NCBI GenBank assembly: GCA_033762735.1
Contig: JANRLJ010000165.1
Span: 1 to 63,113, forward strand
DNA length: 63,113 nt
Source: JANRLJ01 sp033762735
Lineage (GTDB): Bacteria; Chloroflexota; Anaerolineae; Aggregatilineales; Phototrophicaceae
Direction: 5' to 3'
Below are positions 10,301 through 18,590 of this stretch, one piece after another. The notes beneath the pieces are model-generated. The model searched no databases. It was given only the letters and a program-made list of their open reading frames with translations, and had not been told where the DNA came from. The translations under genes were made by a program, and so were the position numbers. The first letter of the stretch is position 1, and the number at the start of each line of letters is the position of its first letter.

Positions 10301-10955
10301 GTTCATAAGCGATCACACCCATCGCATAAAAGTCGGCGCGTTCATCCGCCATCTGCCCCATGAGGACTTCCGGCGCAATATAGGCCAGTGTTCCGGCCAG
10401 TTGTTCGTCATCAGAATCCTGTGTGCGTTTGGAAAGGCCGAAATCCAGCACCCGCACCTGCCCCTGCTCCACCAGCACATTATCCGGCTTTAGGTCGCGG
10501 TGGATAATGCCACGCCGATGCAGGTAGGCAAGTGCCTGCAACATCTGTCCGAGCAGATCAAGCTGTTCGGTGAGTGGAAGGTCAGCCGCCACTTCAATAA
10601 TGGTGGTCGGGTTTTGCAGCAGGTTCATCGTAAAGTATGGCTGACGTTCACTTTCGCCGGGACGTTCGGGAATCGGGGCGTCGTAAAAGCCATAATCCAG
10701 AACACTGATAATGTTAGGATGGCGCAGTGAGGCCAGAATTTCAAATTCATGTGCCAGCGAAAGGCTGAGGTTGGTCGCGCTACCAAAGCCCAGCGTATTA
10801 AACGAAATCTGTTTGAGCGCCACTTCCTGACCGATCAAACGGTCGTAGGCGCGGTACACAGCACCCATCCCGCCGCTTCCAAGCAAATTATAGAGCCAGT
10901 AGCGGTTGCCAATGACACTGTTCACCGCGCTGTTTGTGGCGCTCACGACATCCAT
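7377..10955 (-). CDS. Ser/Thr protein kinase fused to AAA-16 ATPase and TPR-like repeats
   Basis: A 1192-residue cytoplasmic signalling protein. Residues about 20-280 are a Hanks-type kinase: GSGGMGAVYRAY P-loop, lysine in VALKQI, HRDLKPDNVLV catalytic loop, LDFGLSKR metal loop and APEVLMG. Residues about 310-640 are an AAA/NACHT-like module with Walker A GGESGVGKSRL and Walker B LLILLEDLHW. The rest is helical, with TPR-like repeats rich in YxxA and EAL patterns. The architecture resembles bacterial multidomain regulators that sense or scaffold partners through the TPR part. It is divergent from the flavoprotein gene at 11124, with a palindrome between them. A second protein of the same build lies at 52549-55851. 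No membrane segment is visible. Confidence 0.9.
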   Translation of the reverse strand: MDVVSATNSAVNSVIGNRYWLYNLLGSGGMGAVYRAYDRLIGQEVALKQISFNTLGFGSATNLSLSLAHEFEILASLRHPNIISVLDYGFYDAPIPERPGESERQPYFTMNLLQNPTTIIEVAADLPLTEQLDLLGQMLQALAYLHRRGIIHRDLKPDNVLVEQGQVRVLDFGLSKRTQDSDDEQLAGTLAYIAPEVLMGQMADERADFYAMGVIAYELLVGQHPYPLDDISKLMESVLHKTPDFQMAALDEGLKLWLGRLLTKDPGDRYSSLPEIISELNAVTGYHVTLETPATRESFLQAARFVGRDAEITQLSNVLQETVNSGQGGGWLVGGESGVGKSRLMNELRTRALVMGVNVVRGQGVSEGRRPYLLWREVVRWLCLVQSDHLDVFSASVLKAIVPDLESLLGRDVPDAPELDPRASQERLLQVIAQLLERQQEPLLILLEDLHWAGTESLALLERLDEVLTHRPVLLIANYRDDEAPTLPTQFPWMHLMRLARLQEESIAELSESMLGENGRAPQVVDLLQRETEGNVFFLIEVVRALAEETGNLGQIGKSTLPRNVFAGGIRTIVERRLARVPDSARTLLQVAAVIGRQINLEAMASLAGGDQALSNWLVVCSDAAVLDVQDNRWRFAHDKLREHLLRELSEEHRRTLHRQAATALEAYTVNNPERRAHLSSALALHWANAGDSQKEMRYSAAAGEIALKNGAYQEAIGYLSRTLELYAAQPDPEVSEAFVERQLADAYLGLGRMAECRPHFEKATALLGYPVPSRVPALVVRILGAVSQQMISRLRNRLKPMPDSPERAVLMEAARCQVQLAELYYNENDTLPQVAAAYMTANLAEKAGVPSPALAQGYGVLAVASGLVGMHKLANTYLKLGTEVCQHITDAGAITYMCLAKGMYYQSVSRWEDARLGLDEGIRVADAAGEGRVRGLVTYTYGCAEGYAGNFEAAYQWFTALLNRAAARDDIQQQVLAMSGQAQNALRLGRYDEALHLCVRLLSAYDEEAVRAILLIVLGVQAQTYLRLKRWEDAMQVADKAAARTAGLPNSVFTLDAYTGPVEVYLTLWERGVPGDWKPKIKRAMGFLAAFARSFPIGRARLLRLRSREARLNGDAIRSKALLTKSLETAQQHNMPYDEALALLKLARYHTSDETARQEQHKRGLHILERLGAQGDLHAGREAGLESLTSL

Positions 10956-11005
10956 AAACTTATGATCCTGAACTTTGCCGGATTATTTAAAAGTGGTTTG
11001 GAAGT

Positions 11006-11017
11006 GCACAATTGTGC
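11006..11017. promoter_or_regulatory. Perfect 12-bp palindrome inside a candidate promoter
   Basis: GCACAATTGTGC is fully self-complementary. It lies in the spacer of a possible sigma70-type promoter pointing right: TTGGAA at 10998-11003, a 19-base spacer, and TATAAC at 11023-11028. The element sits in the 168-base gap between the divergent kinase gene and the flavoprotein gene. A dimeric repressor binding here could control either. The spacer is longer than ideal, so the promoter call is tentative. Confidence 0.4.
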
Positions 11018-11123
11018 GCAATTATAACGTTATTACAGGGAGACTGCTGCTTTTCCGCTTTTTGTCGTGCAATGGCTACAATCATGCAGCGAGCATAACC
11101 AATACGCACAGGGGAGAGCAAAA

Positions 11124-12962
11124 ATGCCAAAAGTCGTCATTCTCGGCGGGGGGGTGGCAGGGATGAGCGCCGCACATGAACTGGTTGAGCGAGGGTTCGA
11201 GGTCGAGGTTTATGAACTTCGCCCCATTCCCGGCGGCAAAGCCCGCAGTATTTCCGTACCCGGCTCTGGCAAGGACGGGCGTGCGAATTTAATGGGCGAA
11301 CACGGCCTGCGTTTTTTCCCCAGTTTCTACCGCCATCTCCCCGACACGATGAAGCGCATCGCCATTGACGGAACAAACCGCACCGTCTACGACAATTTTG
11401 TTGAAGTCACTCGTGTCGATGTTGCGCGCTTTGGCACCACCTCAATGTTCATGCTGCCTTATCTGCCGCATTCTCTGGAAGAACTGCGGGTGCTTTATGA
11501 AGAACTGTTTGTGGATTTGAAGGACATCATTCAACTACGCGAAGGCGAACTTACTCATTTTGCGGAGTGCATCTGGCAGGTCTTGACGAGCTGTGAAACC
11601 CGGCGCACCAACGAGTATGAAAAGATCAGTTGGTGGGACTTTATCGGCGCAGAAACCCGGTCAGAAGGCTATCAGCGCTTTCTGGCGCAGGCCTTAACAC
11701 AAACGCTGGCCGCCGCCCGCGCTAAACTCACCAGCACCAAGACGCAGGGCGATATTGTGCTCCAAATGCTGTTCGATATGGTGCGGCTCGACAGTGCCGA
11801 CCGCATCCTGAATGGCCCGACACAGGATGCCTGGATCACACCCTGGTACGATTATCTCCAGCGGCGGGGCGTTCGGTTCAACTTCGACAGCGAGGTTGTC
11901 TCTATCAACTGCCTGAGTGGACGGATTGCGAATGTAACGCTGCTGCAAAATGGCATCCATGAGATCGAGGTCGGAGGCGATTACTTTCTGGCGGCGCTTC
12001 CAGTGGAAGTGATGGCGACACTGATCGAAAGACCGCCATGTCCGCTGCCCGGAGGCAAAGGCAGCTATCAGGCCTTAATCAAAGCGGATCCAACTCTGGT
12101 AGGCACTGTAACGCTGGGAAAATACGTGGCCTGGATGAATGGCATCCAGTACTATCTGAAAACGGATGTTCCTATCACGAGTGGACATACGCTCTATCTG
12201 GACTCGCCCTGGGCGCTCGTCTCCATTTCACAGCATCAGTTCTGGCCGAACATCGATTTCAGCCAATATGGGGATGGAACGGTGAGAGGGATTTTATCGG
12301 TCGTGGCATCCGACTGGACGACACCGGGTGTGTATCACAAAAAGCCTGCCAATGAATGCACGCCACAGGAGATCGCCGAGGAAATCTGGGAACAGTTGAA
12401 ACTCAGCCTGAACGTGGATGGCAGGGTTGTCCTGTCGGATGCGATGCAGCACTCCTGGTTTCTCGACCCTGACCTGCGCCACGTCCCCCCTGGCAACCGC
12501 ACCCTGATCGACTCGCTCTCACCGTCGCGGGTGGAAATCCACGATGTGCCGTTGTACGACGATGCAGAACCGCTGTTTATCGCGCTGGTAGATACGTGGC
12601 ACCTGCGACCCAATACCTTCACGCGCATCCCGAATCTGTTTCTTGCTGCCGATTATGTGGTGACGAATACACAGCTTGCGACAATGGAAGCCGCCAATGA
12701 GGCCGCGCGGCGGGCGGTCAATAATATTCTGGAGGCCAGCGGCTCAAGGGAAGAGCCATGCAAGGTGTGGGAACTGCATGAGCCTGGTATTTTCCGTCTG
12801 TGGCGCTGGCATGATTCGATTCGCTATCGGCTCGGCCTGCCCTGGAGCGAACATCTGCCCTGGCCGATTGCAACAGCACAGCGGCTTCTGCTGGCACTGC
12901 ATCGGCTGCGACTGCGGTTAAGTGGTACAACGCCGCGCGGTCGAATTGCCCTCAAACGCTGA
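11124..12962 (+). CDS. FAD-dependent oxidoreductase, amine-oxidase/desaturase fold
   Basis: A 612-residue flavoprotein. It starts MPKVVILGGGVAGMSAAHEL, a Rossmann GxGxxG unit, then VYELRPIPGGKARS, the acidic end of strand 2 and the GGKA FAD loop, then GEHGLRFFPSFYRHL, the conserved region of hydroxysqualene dehydroxylase and phytoene-desaturase-like proteins. The C-terminal FNLFLAADYV-like segment (IPNLFLAADYVVTNTQLATMEAA, in parts) contacts FAD. Start: the frame is open from 11067, but ATG 11124 has a GGGGAG ribosome site and begins at the Rossmann strand. It shares its fold and the E-HG-L motif with the protein at 5173-7350, so both may act in one pathway. The substrate is not recognisable. 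Confidence 0.75.
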   Translation: MPKVVILGGGVAGMSAAHELVERGFEVEVYELRPIPGGKARSISVPGSGKDGRANLMGEHGLRFFPSFYRHLPDTMKRIAIDGTNRTVYDNFVEVTRVDVARFGTTSMFMLPYLPHSLEELRVLYEELFVDLKDIIQLREGELTHFAECIWQVLTSCETRRTNEYEKISWWDFIGAETRSEGYQRFLAQALTQTLAAARAKLTSTKTQGDIVLQMLFDMVRLDSADRILNGPTQDAWITPWYDYLQRRGVRFNFDSEVVSINCLSGRIANVTLLQNGIHEIEVGGDYFLAALPVEVMATLIERPPCPLPGGKGSYQALIKADPTLVGTVTLGKYVAWMNGIQYYLKTDVPITSGHTLYLDSPWALVSISQHQFWPNIDFSQYGDGTVRGILSVVASDWTTPGVYHKKPANECTPQEIAEEIWEQLKLSLNVDGRVVLSDAMQHSWFLDPDLRHVPPGNRTLIDSLSPSRVEIHDVPLYDDAEPLFIALVDTWHLRPNTFTRIPNLFLAADYVVTNTQLATMEAANEAARRAVNNILEASGSREEPCKVWELHEPGIFRLWRWHDSIRYRLGLPWSEHLPWPIATAQRLLLALHRLRLRLSGTTPRGRIALKR

Positions 12963-13010
12963 TCGTCATATCATGGGCGTCATAACGTTGTAAAGACAAG
13001 GAGAAGCCCT

Positions 13011-14117
13011 ATGCGCCGCCTGTTCATGATCTTGATGCTCGCGCTGAGTCTGCTGATGCTTGGCGCTCAGACCATTACTGCCCAGACGCCTGCTCCTGCT
13101 GCGCCCGGTGATGGCAATACCTGTGCGGCTTTCACCGCCGAAGAACTGACCAGTGCGGTTGAGCGTTGTCCACTTGAAACGCTTGAAGCCAGCAGTGTGT
13201 GCTATGCCAATGCCGACGCAGTCATCACACTCCTTGAAGGCGATGCACTCGAACAACCAGGCGATACACTACCCCTCGCCGACCTCAGCACGATCCGCAC
13301 CAGTGAAAAAGGCATCGCGGTCATCCGGCTTGATGCTGAAGATGAAACTGAGGAGGCAGAAAATCCGAGCCGAGCCTATGCGATCGTCATTGGTGAAGGA
13401 GTCCTGTTCGAGCGCGCAGATGAAGAACTCACCGACAGCTTCTTCATCAGCAATACCATCAATGACACCTGCGCGGAAACACCCGAAGGGATAGTGCTTG
13501 TCGTCGTCGGCGATCTGCCATTTGAGTTTACGGTGAATGGTGGCATCGTTCGTCTGGATCGCACTGCCTTCCTGCGCGTCGTTGAGCCGGGGAACACGCT
13601 CCAGATCATCACCACCGAAGGCACGGTCACGCTTTCGCCGGACAGCGACTTTCAGGTGGATGTTCCTGCTGGACTGACCTCAGTAGTGTGCCTGTTCCAG
13701 CCGACCGATCTTGGCGTGAACGCGGATGAACCCAATCAGCAGATTGTGGAAGGGTGCAACTGGACGGAACCGCGTGAACTGACCGAGGTAGAGTTCAACT
13801 ATGCGGTTGCGCTCCAGCAGGTAGTTGATGCACTGCTGCAAGTGGCGCCGCCGGAGTCCGCCTGTGCCAACGGCGGGACGACGGTGGTTCATACCGTGCG
13901 CAGCGGGGAAAATCTGTTCCGGATTGCACGGCGCTATACCACGACGGTCAGCGCAATTGTGGGGGTGAACAGTATCGCCAATCCCAATGCGCTGTCGGTC
14001 GGGCAGCAGTTGACCATTGAGTGCGCCATCGACACAGGCGCACCTACCCAGGGTGCAGCAGTTCCGGTCGCGCCGCCTGTGGTGCCGCCTGTTGCGCCAC
14101 CCTCTACGGGTTTCTAA
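13011..14117 (+). CDS. Secreted LysM-domain protein
   Basis: A 368-residue exported protein. Residues 1-25 are a Sec signal peptide (MRRLFMILMLALSLLMLG, then a likely cut after TITAQ). The middle 280 residues have no family I recognise, but contain a beta-rich stretch (VNGGIVRLDRTAFLRVVEPG, then TLQIITTEGTVTLSPDSDFQV) like FecR-type or cupin-like extracellular modules. Residues about 300-345 are one LysM domain: HTVRSGENLFRIARRYTTTV, then NPNALSVGQQLTIEC, with a proline-rich tail. LysM binds N-acetylglucosamine polymers, so a cell-surface role is likely. A strong AAGGAGAAG ribosome site precedes the ATG. The 3' end overlaps the convergent gene by 14 bases. Confidence 0.8.
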   Translation: MRRLFMILMLALSLLMLGAQTITAQTPAPAAPGDGNTCAAFTAEELTSAVERCPLETLEASSVCYANADAVITLLEGDALEQPGDTLPLADLSTIRTSEKGIAVIRLDAEDETEEAENPSRAYAIVIGEGVLFERADEELTDSFFISNTINDTCAETPEGIVLVVVGDLPFEFTVNGGIVRLDRTAFLRVVEPGNTLQIITTEGTVTLSPDSDFQVDVPAGLTSVVCLFQPTDLGVNADEPNQQIVEGCNWTEPRELTEVEFNYAVALQQVVDALLQVAPPESACANGGTTVVHTVRSGENLFRIARRYTTTVSAIVGVNSIANPNALSVGQQLTIECAIDTGAPTQGAAVPVAPPVVPPVAPPSTGF

Positions 14118-16134
14118 GCAGCGCTTCGATTTCGGTGAATAGTTCCTGCGCGGCTGAATCCATAGGGTCAAGGGCTAACGCCCGCTGCACCCTGGATTCA
14201 GCCGCAGGTGTATCTCCACCGAGCAGTAATGTATAGGTTGCCCACTCGCGCCATAGATAAGCCTCGTTTGGCGCAAGGCGTGTGGCGGCCTCAAAGTAGA
14301 TATCCATGCGCATGGTAGACGTGGATGCCGTCTCACCGTTCAGCAGACCTCCCTGCCCTTCCACCAATGCCAGAAGATAAGCGGTGGTCGCATCATAGGG
14401 GTTAAGCATGGCGGCGCGTTCGAGCAGCGCTCGTGCCTGATGCAACTGCTGTTCTCTACCCTCTGGTACGGTTCGCCTTAACAGCAGATTCGCAGCCGCA
14501 CTCAGAAGGCGATCATCCCAGGGACGAATGTGCGCAGCAGCAATGGCTTCATCCGCAGATGATGTGGTTAGAGCGCGCGACAAATGTGTATCGGCGGTTG
14601 AGTCGACCATCCATAGGGAGAAGGCTGCAATTGCCAATGTGAGCCATAATACCCTTTTTGAGTTATTGACTACAGGAAATAGCCATAACTCACGCGATTT
14701 TTCAGGCCGAAGCAGCATCCCAACCGCCAGCCATACTGTCCATCCGGTGATGATCGTCTCAAAACTGAATTGCAGATCAACCATATTGGCAAGCAGAACG
14801 GCTAACGCGATGATTGCCACCCAATCGACATTGCTGACGGGTCTTTGCCTCCAGGCATCGAAGCATAATGCAATCCAAAGACCTGCCAATCCCCCGAAGG
14901 TGACGCCCAGGGCGAAATATGGAGTCGCTGCCGAAAGTCCATAGCCGACGACGGCTCCACCCCCAATCCAGAGAAGATGAATGTGGGGCAGCAGTCCTGA
15001 GCGTTTCAGACTGATCCAGCACAGCGCCAGCAGCAGTCCGGCACGAGCAAGAACGCCGCTCAAGCCTGTTGTGATCCAGGTGTCCAGCCAGAGGTTATGT
15101 GCCCGGTCAATTGGCCTGCCGCTCTCATGTGCACGCAGCTCCGAGGTTACATACGGACGATGGACGAATTCAAACATCTCAAGCCCATAACCAACCAGCC
15201 CACGCAGCGTGAAGAAAGGATCTTCAACACCCTTTATAGAAGTCAGAAGTGGGAGGTTCACGATCATTTCACGGGAGTTTTCCCAGATTAGTTCCCTGCT
15301 GCGCAGCGAGGAATCGGGCAGTGCAGGGTTAAGACGGGCGATCAGCGGCAGCCGAGACAGAATTGTTCCGTCCCAGTTCATCTGCCGAAGCACACCAACA
15401 CCGAGAATTGTGCAGAATAGAAGCAGCAGCACCGCTACACTTACCCACCGAACTCGCCTGACCGCCGCCCACAGGAGCAGCGCCGTGATAAGTCCAGTCC
15501 CCACTGCGATCAGACTTCCACGCGCCCCACTCAGCAGCAGGGCGGCGAACATCAGCCCTAATCCGACGCCCAGCAATAAACGTCGCTGCAGTGATGGGGT
15601 GGAATCAGCCGCAAAGCCAATCCCGCTACACACAATCACCAGCGCCAGCCATCCCCCTGCAAAGGCGGGAACACCAATAATGCCGGGTGGACGCTCTGGA
15701 AAGCGGGTGGAAAGGACACCCGCCGCCTGTCCAAATGCAACAAAAGCTGAGATCACGCCAATTAACCAGAACCAGCGCCAGTCCCGCCGCCAGTCGATCA
15801 TAAGACCGACAAAAACGCCACCGATCAGCAGCAGATGCGTCAGCAATCCGGTGCGGCGCAGCAGATCCCCCATAAAGGCACGGGATGGACTCAGCGCTAA
15901 CACGGATGAAATGATGAGTGCCGCCATCCACAGCAGCAGCGCGAACCACCCAGAACGATTGCGTTGATCCATCGAGGGCAGTGGCAGAAATGGCAGGCCA
16001 ACTGCCAGCAGAACCAGCAGCGCCCCAACACGATGCGGCTCATATGGGTCGAAACGCAGTGGATTAAAGCAAAGCGGGAAAAGGACGATGCTCACCAGCA
16101 CAAGCCAGGCACGACCGCGCTCGGTGGTGAACAT
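14104..16134 (-). CDS. Wzy/O-antigen-ligase-like polytopic membrane protein with TPR tail
   Basis: A 676-residue integral membrane protein. About a dozen hydrophobic segments fill residues 1-490 (for example GRAWLVLVSIVLFPLCF and ALLLSGARGSLIAVGTGLI), with a large loop containing the WHxx-like SGRPIDRAHNLWLDTWITTG, the region that carries conserved Arg/His residues in Wzy and WaaL proteins. The last 150 residues are soluble TPR-like repeats (ALLERAAMLNPYDATTAYLLAL). These proteins ligate or polymerise glycan chains outside the membrane. Start: the frame extends to 16215, but ATG 16134 opens directly on the charged N-terminus before the first helix and leaves a 13-base gap to the upstream gene stop. 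The glycan substrate is not known. Confidence 0.75.
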   Translation of the reverse strand: MFTTERGRAWLVLVSIVLFPLCFNPLRFDPYEPHRVGALLVLLAVGLPFLPLPSMDQRNRSGWFALLLWMAALIISSVLALSPSRAFMGDLLRRTGLLTHLLLIGGVFVGLMIDWRRDWRWFWLIGVISAFVAFGQAAGVLSTRFPERPPGIIGVPAFAGGWLALVIVCSGIGFAADSTPSLQRRLLLGVGLGLMFAALLLSGARGSLIAVGTGLITALLLWAAVRRVRWVSVAVLLLLFCTILGVGVLRQMNWDGTILSRLPLIARLNPALPDSSLRSRELIWENSREMIVNLPLLTSIKGVEDPFFTLRGLVGYGLEMFEFVHRPYVTSELRAHESGRPIDRAHNLWLDTWITTGLSGVLARAGLLLALCWISLKRSGLLPHIHLLWIGGGAVVGYGLSAATPYFALGVTFGGLAGLWIALCFDAWRQRPVSNVDWVAIIALAVLLANMVDLQFSFETIITGWTVWLAVGMLLRPEKSRELWLFPVVNNSKRVLWLTLAIAAFSLWMVDSTADTHLSRALTTSSADEAIAAAHIRPWDDRLLSAAANLLLRRTVPEGREQQLHQARALLERAAMLNPYDATTAYLLALVEGQGGLLNGETASTSTMRMDIYFEAATRLAPNEAYLWREWATYTLLLGGDTPAAESRVQRALALDPMDSAAQELFTEIEALLRNP

Positions 16135-16147
16135 CAGGGGAGAGGGT

Positions 16148-17113
16148 TTAATACGATTTATACCAGCCGCTTTCCGCAGCGGGCGGATGATAGAAGGTCG
16201 TCCAGGAGCGGCCAAACTGGGTGGCGATCTCGTTCAGCTTTTCCAGGCGCGGCAGCGCGGTTTCGCGCAGGAAGTTCTCACGCGCTGAGGGTGTCATAGT
16301 GACGGCCTCTTTCCAGATGGCGCGACCTGCCAGGAAGCCGCTTGCGCCAGCTTCGCAGGCAATTCGGGTTTGTTCCGCGAATGTCTCGAATTCGACACCA
16401 GCGCTCAGCAGCACCCAGGGAATGTCGGAGACTTCGCTCAGGGCTTCACAGGCCGCCCGCCACTCGTCTCGATTGCTGTTATGGGCAACATCAACAGGGA
16501 ATTCCATCTTGAGCACATCGACGCCCGTTTTGCTCAGGCGCTGTGCCGTCTCGCGCACGATCTGCGGCTTGTTCACGGCGAATTCAGCGCTGGTGCTGGA
16601 AACGTTCGCATCCAGGCTGTACGCCAGCGGTTCGAGGAAAATGGGCAGATCATGCTTGTGGCACTCCGCTGCGACCTGCCGAATCACGTCCTCGATTTCT
16701 TCGGCCAGTTCACCCGTATGGGGATGATAGTAGGCCAGCAGCTTGACCGCCGTGCCGCCCATCCGTTTGATCTTCTCGACCGTCCATTCTGGCTCGAACT
16801 CCATCCGGCGATAGGTCGCGTCCCCGCTGTAGCCGCTCTTTTCAATCGCCAGCAGCAGCCCCGACGTGCGCGACATATACAGCGCAGGCAGCAGCCCATA
16901 TTCGTTATCCAGCAGCACCGCGCTGGCCCCGCGTGAAAGTGCACCGACGACTTCGCTTTTGATTTCTACCGCTGTTTCATAGGACGTGCCTTCGGGCAGC
17001 ATCCGGCGGTAAGTGCCGCGCTGGTCGAACGCCACAATCGTGAAAATATCGCCCTCGGCGCTGGTGCGCTTCAAGCCCTGCCATCTTCCAGGGGTAATCG
17101 TCTGAACCGTCAT
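16148..17113 (-). CDS. Class I aldolase of the LacD/YihT family
   Basis: A 321-residue TIM-barrel aldolase related to tagatose-1,6-bisphosphate aldolase (LacD) and sulfofructose-phosphate aldolase (YihT). Supporting motifs are VAFDQRGTYRRML near residue 27, VLLDNEYG, VKLLAYYHP, and LKMEFPVD with Lys202 as the Schiff-base lysine, then VLLSAGVEFETF and GASGFLAGRAIWKE. A consensus AAGGAG lies just before the ATG. The gene lies downstream of a PfkB kinase in the same direction, the usual kinase-then-aldolase order of ketose-bisphosphate cleavage. Which sugar phosphate is cleaved cannot be decided by reading; the LacD and YihT branches share these residues. Confidence 0.8.
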   Translation of the reverse strand: MTVQTITPGRWQGLKRTSAEGDIFTIVAFDQRGTYRRMLPEGTSYETAVEIKSEVVGALSRGASAVLLDNEYGLLPALYMSRTSGLLLAIEKSGYSGDATYRRMEFEPEWTVEKIKRMGGTAVKLLAYYHPHTGELAEEIEDVIRQVAAECHKHDLPIFLEPLAYSLDANVSSTSAEFAVNKPQIVRETAQRLSKTGVDVLKMEFPVDVAHNSNRDEWRAACEALSEVSDIPWVLLSAGVEFETFAEQTRIACEAGASGFLAGRAIWKEAVTMTPSARENFLRETALPRLEKLNEIATQFGRSWTTFYHPPAAESGWYKSY

Positions 17114-17214
17114 ACGTTCTCCTTCAACCAGGAATCAATTCGGATAAGGCTGTGAGGCATGGTTGGCTAAGTGTAACATTCATCAATTGAAGTCGAACAG
17201 GCTTCACTCGCTGA

Positions 17215-18324
17215 TTATGCCGTAAGCGTGTGCGTTCGGGCTTGCCAGCCGGCCTGCAACCGCTGCATCGTCTCCTCAAAGGAACGAACGCCGCTGGTTG
17301 CATCAGGCGCTTCCACATTACATGCCCCTACCGCGCAGGCAAAACGCAGCGCTTCCTCAGGCGGAAGTCGATGCAGCAGCGCGGTCAGGAAACCCGCGTA
17401 AGCTGAATCCCCTGCGCCCGTCGTTCCAGCGACTTCGACCTCAAAGGCGGGCAAATATACCTCAACGTTGCGCCATACCGCCTCATCCAGACCAAGTTTT
17501 TTCAGCCGTGAGAGATCATCCCCTGTCTGAAGATACATCCCCAACTCACCGAGCTTGAAGCCTGCGATGACCACACCCATCGTCAGCAGTTCATCCGCCA
17601 GTTCGCGCAGATAGCCCTGCGTTATATGCGACAGCACTGCGCCGTGCCAGCGGTCGAAATCCACCCGCCGCAGCATAAACAGAATTTCTTCGATACTTGG
17701 CAAAAAAATATCGACGAAGGGCAGCGTTTTTTCCAGCAGCACACGCCAGTTTACCCGTCCGGCTGGCCCATCGGGGTCAGGCAGAGACATATCCAGGGAT
17801 GTCACCGCGCCTGATGCATGTGCTTTTTGGAAAATCGCGGTCAGTTCATCACCATCATTCGCCATCAGCCGGGGCAGAATGGGCGGATAACCGAGGTGGA
17901 AAATCTTCGCCCGCGCCACCAGATCAAAGTCAACGTCCTCCAGACCGAATGTGACGTTGTTGGCGGGGCAGTGCAGGAATGTGCGGTCGGATTTCTGCGG
18001 CGAAAGCACCACCGTGTACGAGCTTGGCAGGCCGTGTTTCTGCCGGATGGTTTCACCCAATACCGGATCACGATCCTTCACAAACGCCACAATCACCCGC
18101 CCTATCAGATCATCGCCGACTGTCGAAACCAGCCGCACATTCACACCCAGTCGGTTGAGCGCCAGCCCAGTATTGCTGACCGAACCGCCTGTTGAAATTG
18201 TCATCGGTCCAGTTTCCAACAGCCGCCCCGCTTGCAGCAGCGCTTCCGGCGGGATGTGGTTCATGGCCGGAATCAGATCGAGGCACAGGTGGCCGCTGAC
18301 GATAATGTCAAGTTCTTGAGTCAT
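17215..18324 (-). CDS. PfkB-family carbohydrate kinase
   Basis: A 369-residue ribokinase-fold kinase. The N-terminal di-glycine region STGGSVSNTGLALNRLG (residues 42-58) binds the sugar, and the C-terminal GTTGAGDSAYAGFLTALL holds the anion hole and catalytic Asp of the PfkB signature. A region with HCPANNVTF and HLGYPPILP follows the sugar-binding half. It phosphorylates a sugar or sugar phosphate, and the aldolase downstream suggests the product is a ketose bisphosphate. Its stop lies 100 bases before the aldolase start. No clear ribosome site precedes the ATG at 18324, and a repeat-rich 266-base spacer lies upstream, so this gene may have its own transcript start. Confidence 0.85.
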   Translation of the reverse strand: MTQELDIIVSGHLCLDLIPAMNHIPPEALLQAGRLLETGPMTISTGGSVSNTGLALNRLGVNVRLVSTVGDDLIGRVIVAFVKDRDPVLGETIRQKHGLPSSYTVVLSPQKSDRTFLHCPANNVTFGLEDVDFDLVARAKIFHLGYPPILPRLMANDGDELTAIFQKAHASGAVTSLDMSLPDPDGPAGRVNWRVLLEKTLPFVDIFLPSIEEILFMLRRVDFDRWHGAVLSHITQGYLRELADELLTMGVVIAGFKLGELGMYLQTGDDLSRLKKLGLDEAVWRNVEVYLPAFEVEVAGTTGAGDSAYAGFLTALLHRLPPEEALRFACAVGACNVEAPDATSGVRSFEETMQRLQAGWQARTHTLTA

Positions 18325-18590
18325 AAGGTTATGAGTTTTCAGTTGTTCGTTTTTAGTTGTCAGTTTTAAGTACAGTAAAAAGAAACCGCACGATGTTTTT
18401 CGTAGGGACAGGGCATGCCCTGTCCGTACAACCCCACCGTTCTAATTTGCCTGTACTCATGGCGATCATTGCAAGTCGGTTATGGCATTAAGAAGAAACA
18501 CAACCGCCGACTATCCACCCGCGACAATGAGCGCTTGTAGAACTACAAACCCTCATTGCTCATCGCTCATTGCTTTTCTCACTATCGCTT
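18325..18590. other. Repeat-rich intergenic spacer
   Basis: This contains no gene. At 18332-18367 the strand alternates TTTTCAGTTGT and TTTTTAGTTGTC units; at 18406-18425 there is a perfect 20-bp palindrome listed separately; at 18552-18573 three near-copies of CTCATTGCT run in tandem. Such short direct repeats and palindromes accumulate between genes in multicellular-type genomes and have no known coding role. Confidence 0.5.
18402..18435. repeat. Dispersed palindromic repeat, copy 1
   Basis: The core GGACAGGGCATGCCCTGTCC (18406-18425) is a perfect inverted repeat, preceded by GTAG and followed by GTACAACCCC. It shares the GTAGGG start and the ACAACCC exit with the copy at 27663-27695. It behaves like a REP or small MITE-type element. 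It could also act as a hairpin in RNA, but there is no T-run. Confidence 0.55.

Noticed and set aside
18332..18573. Possible CRISPR array from repeated short units
   Set aside because: Units are under 12 bases, irregularly spaced and without spacers; no cas gene is in the window.
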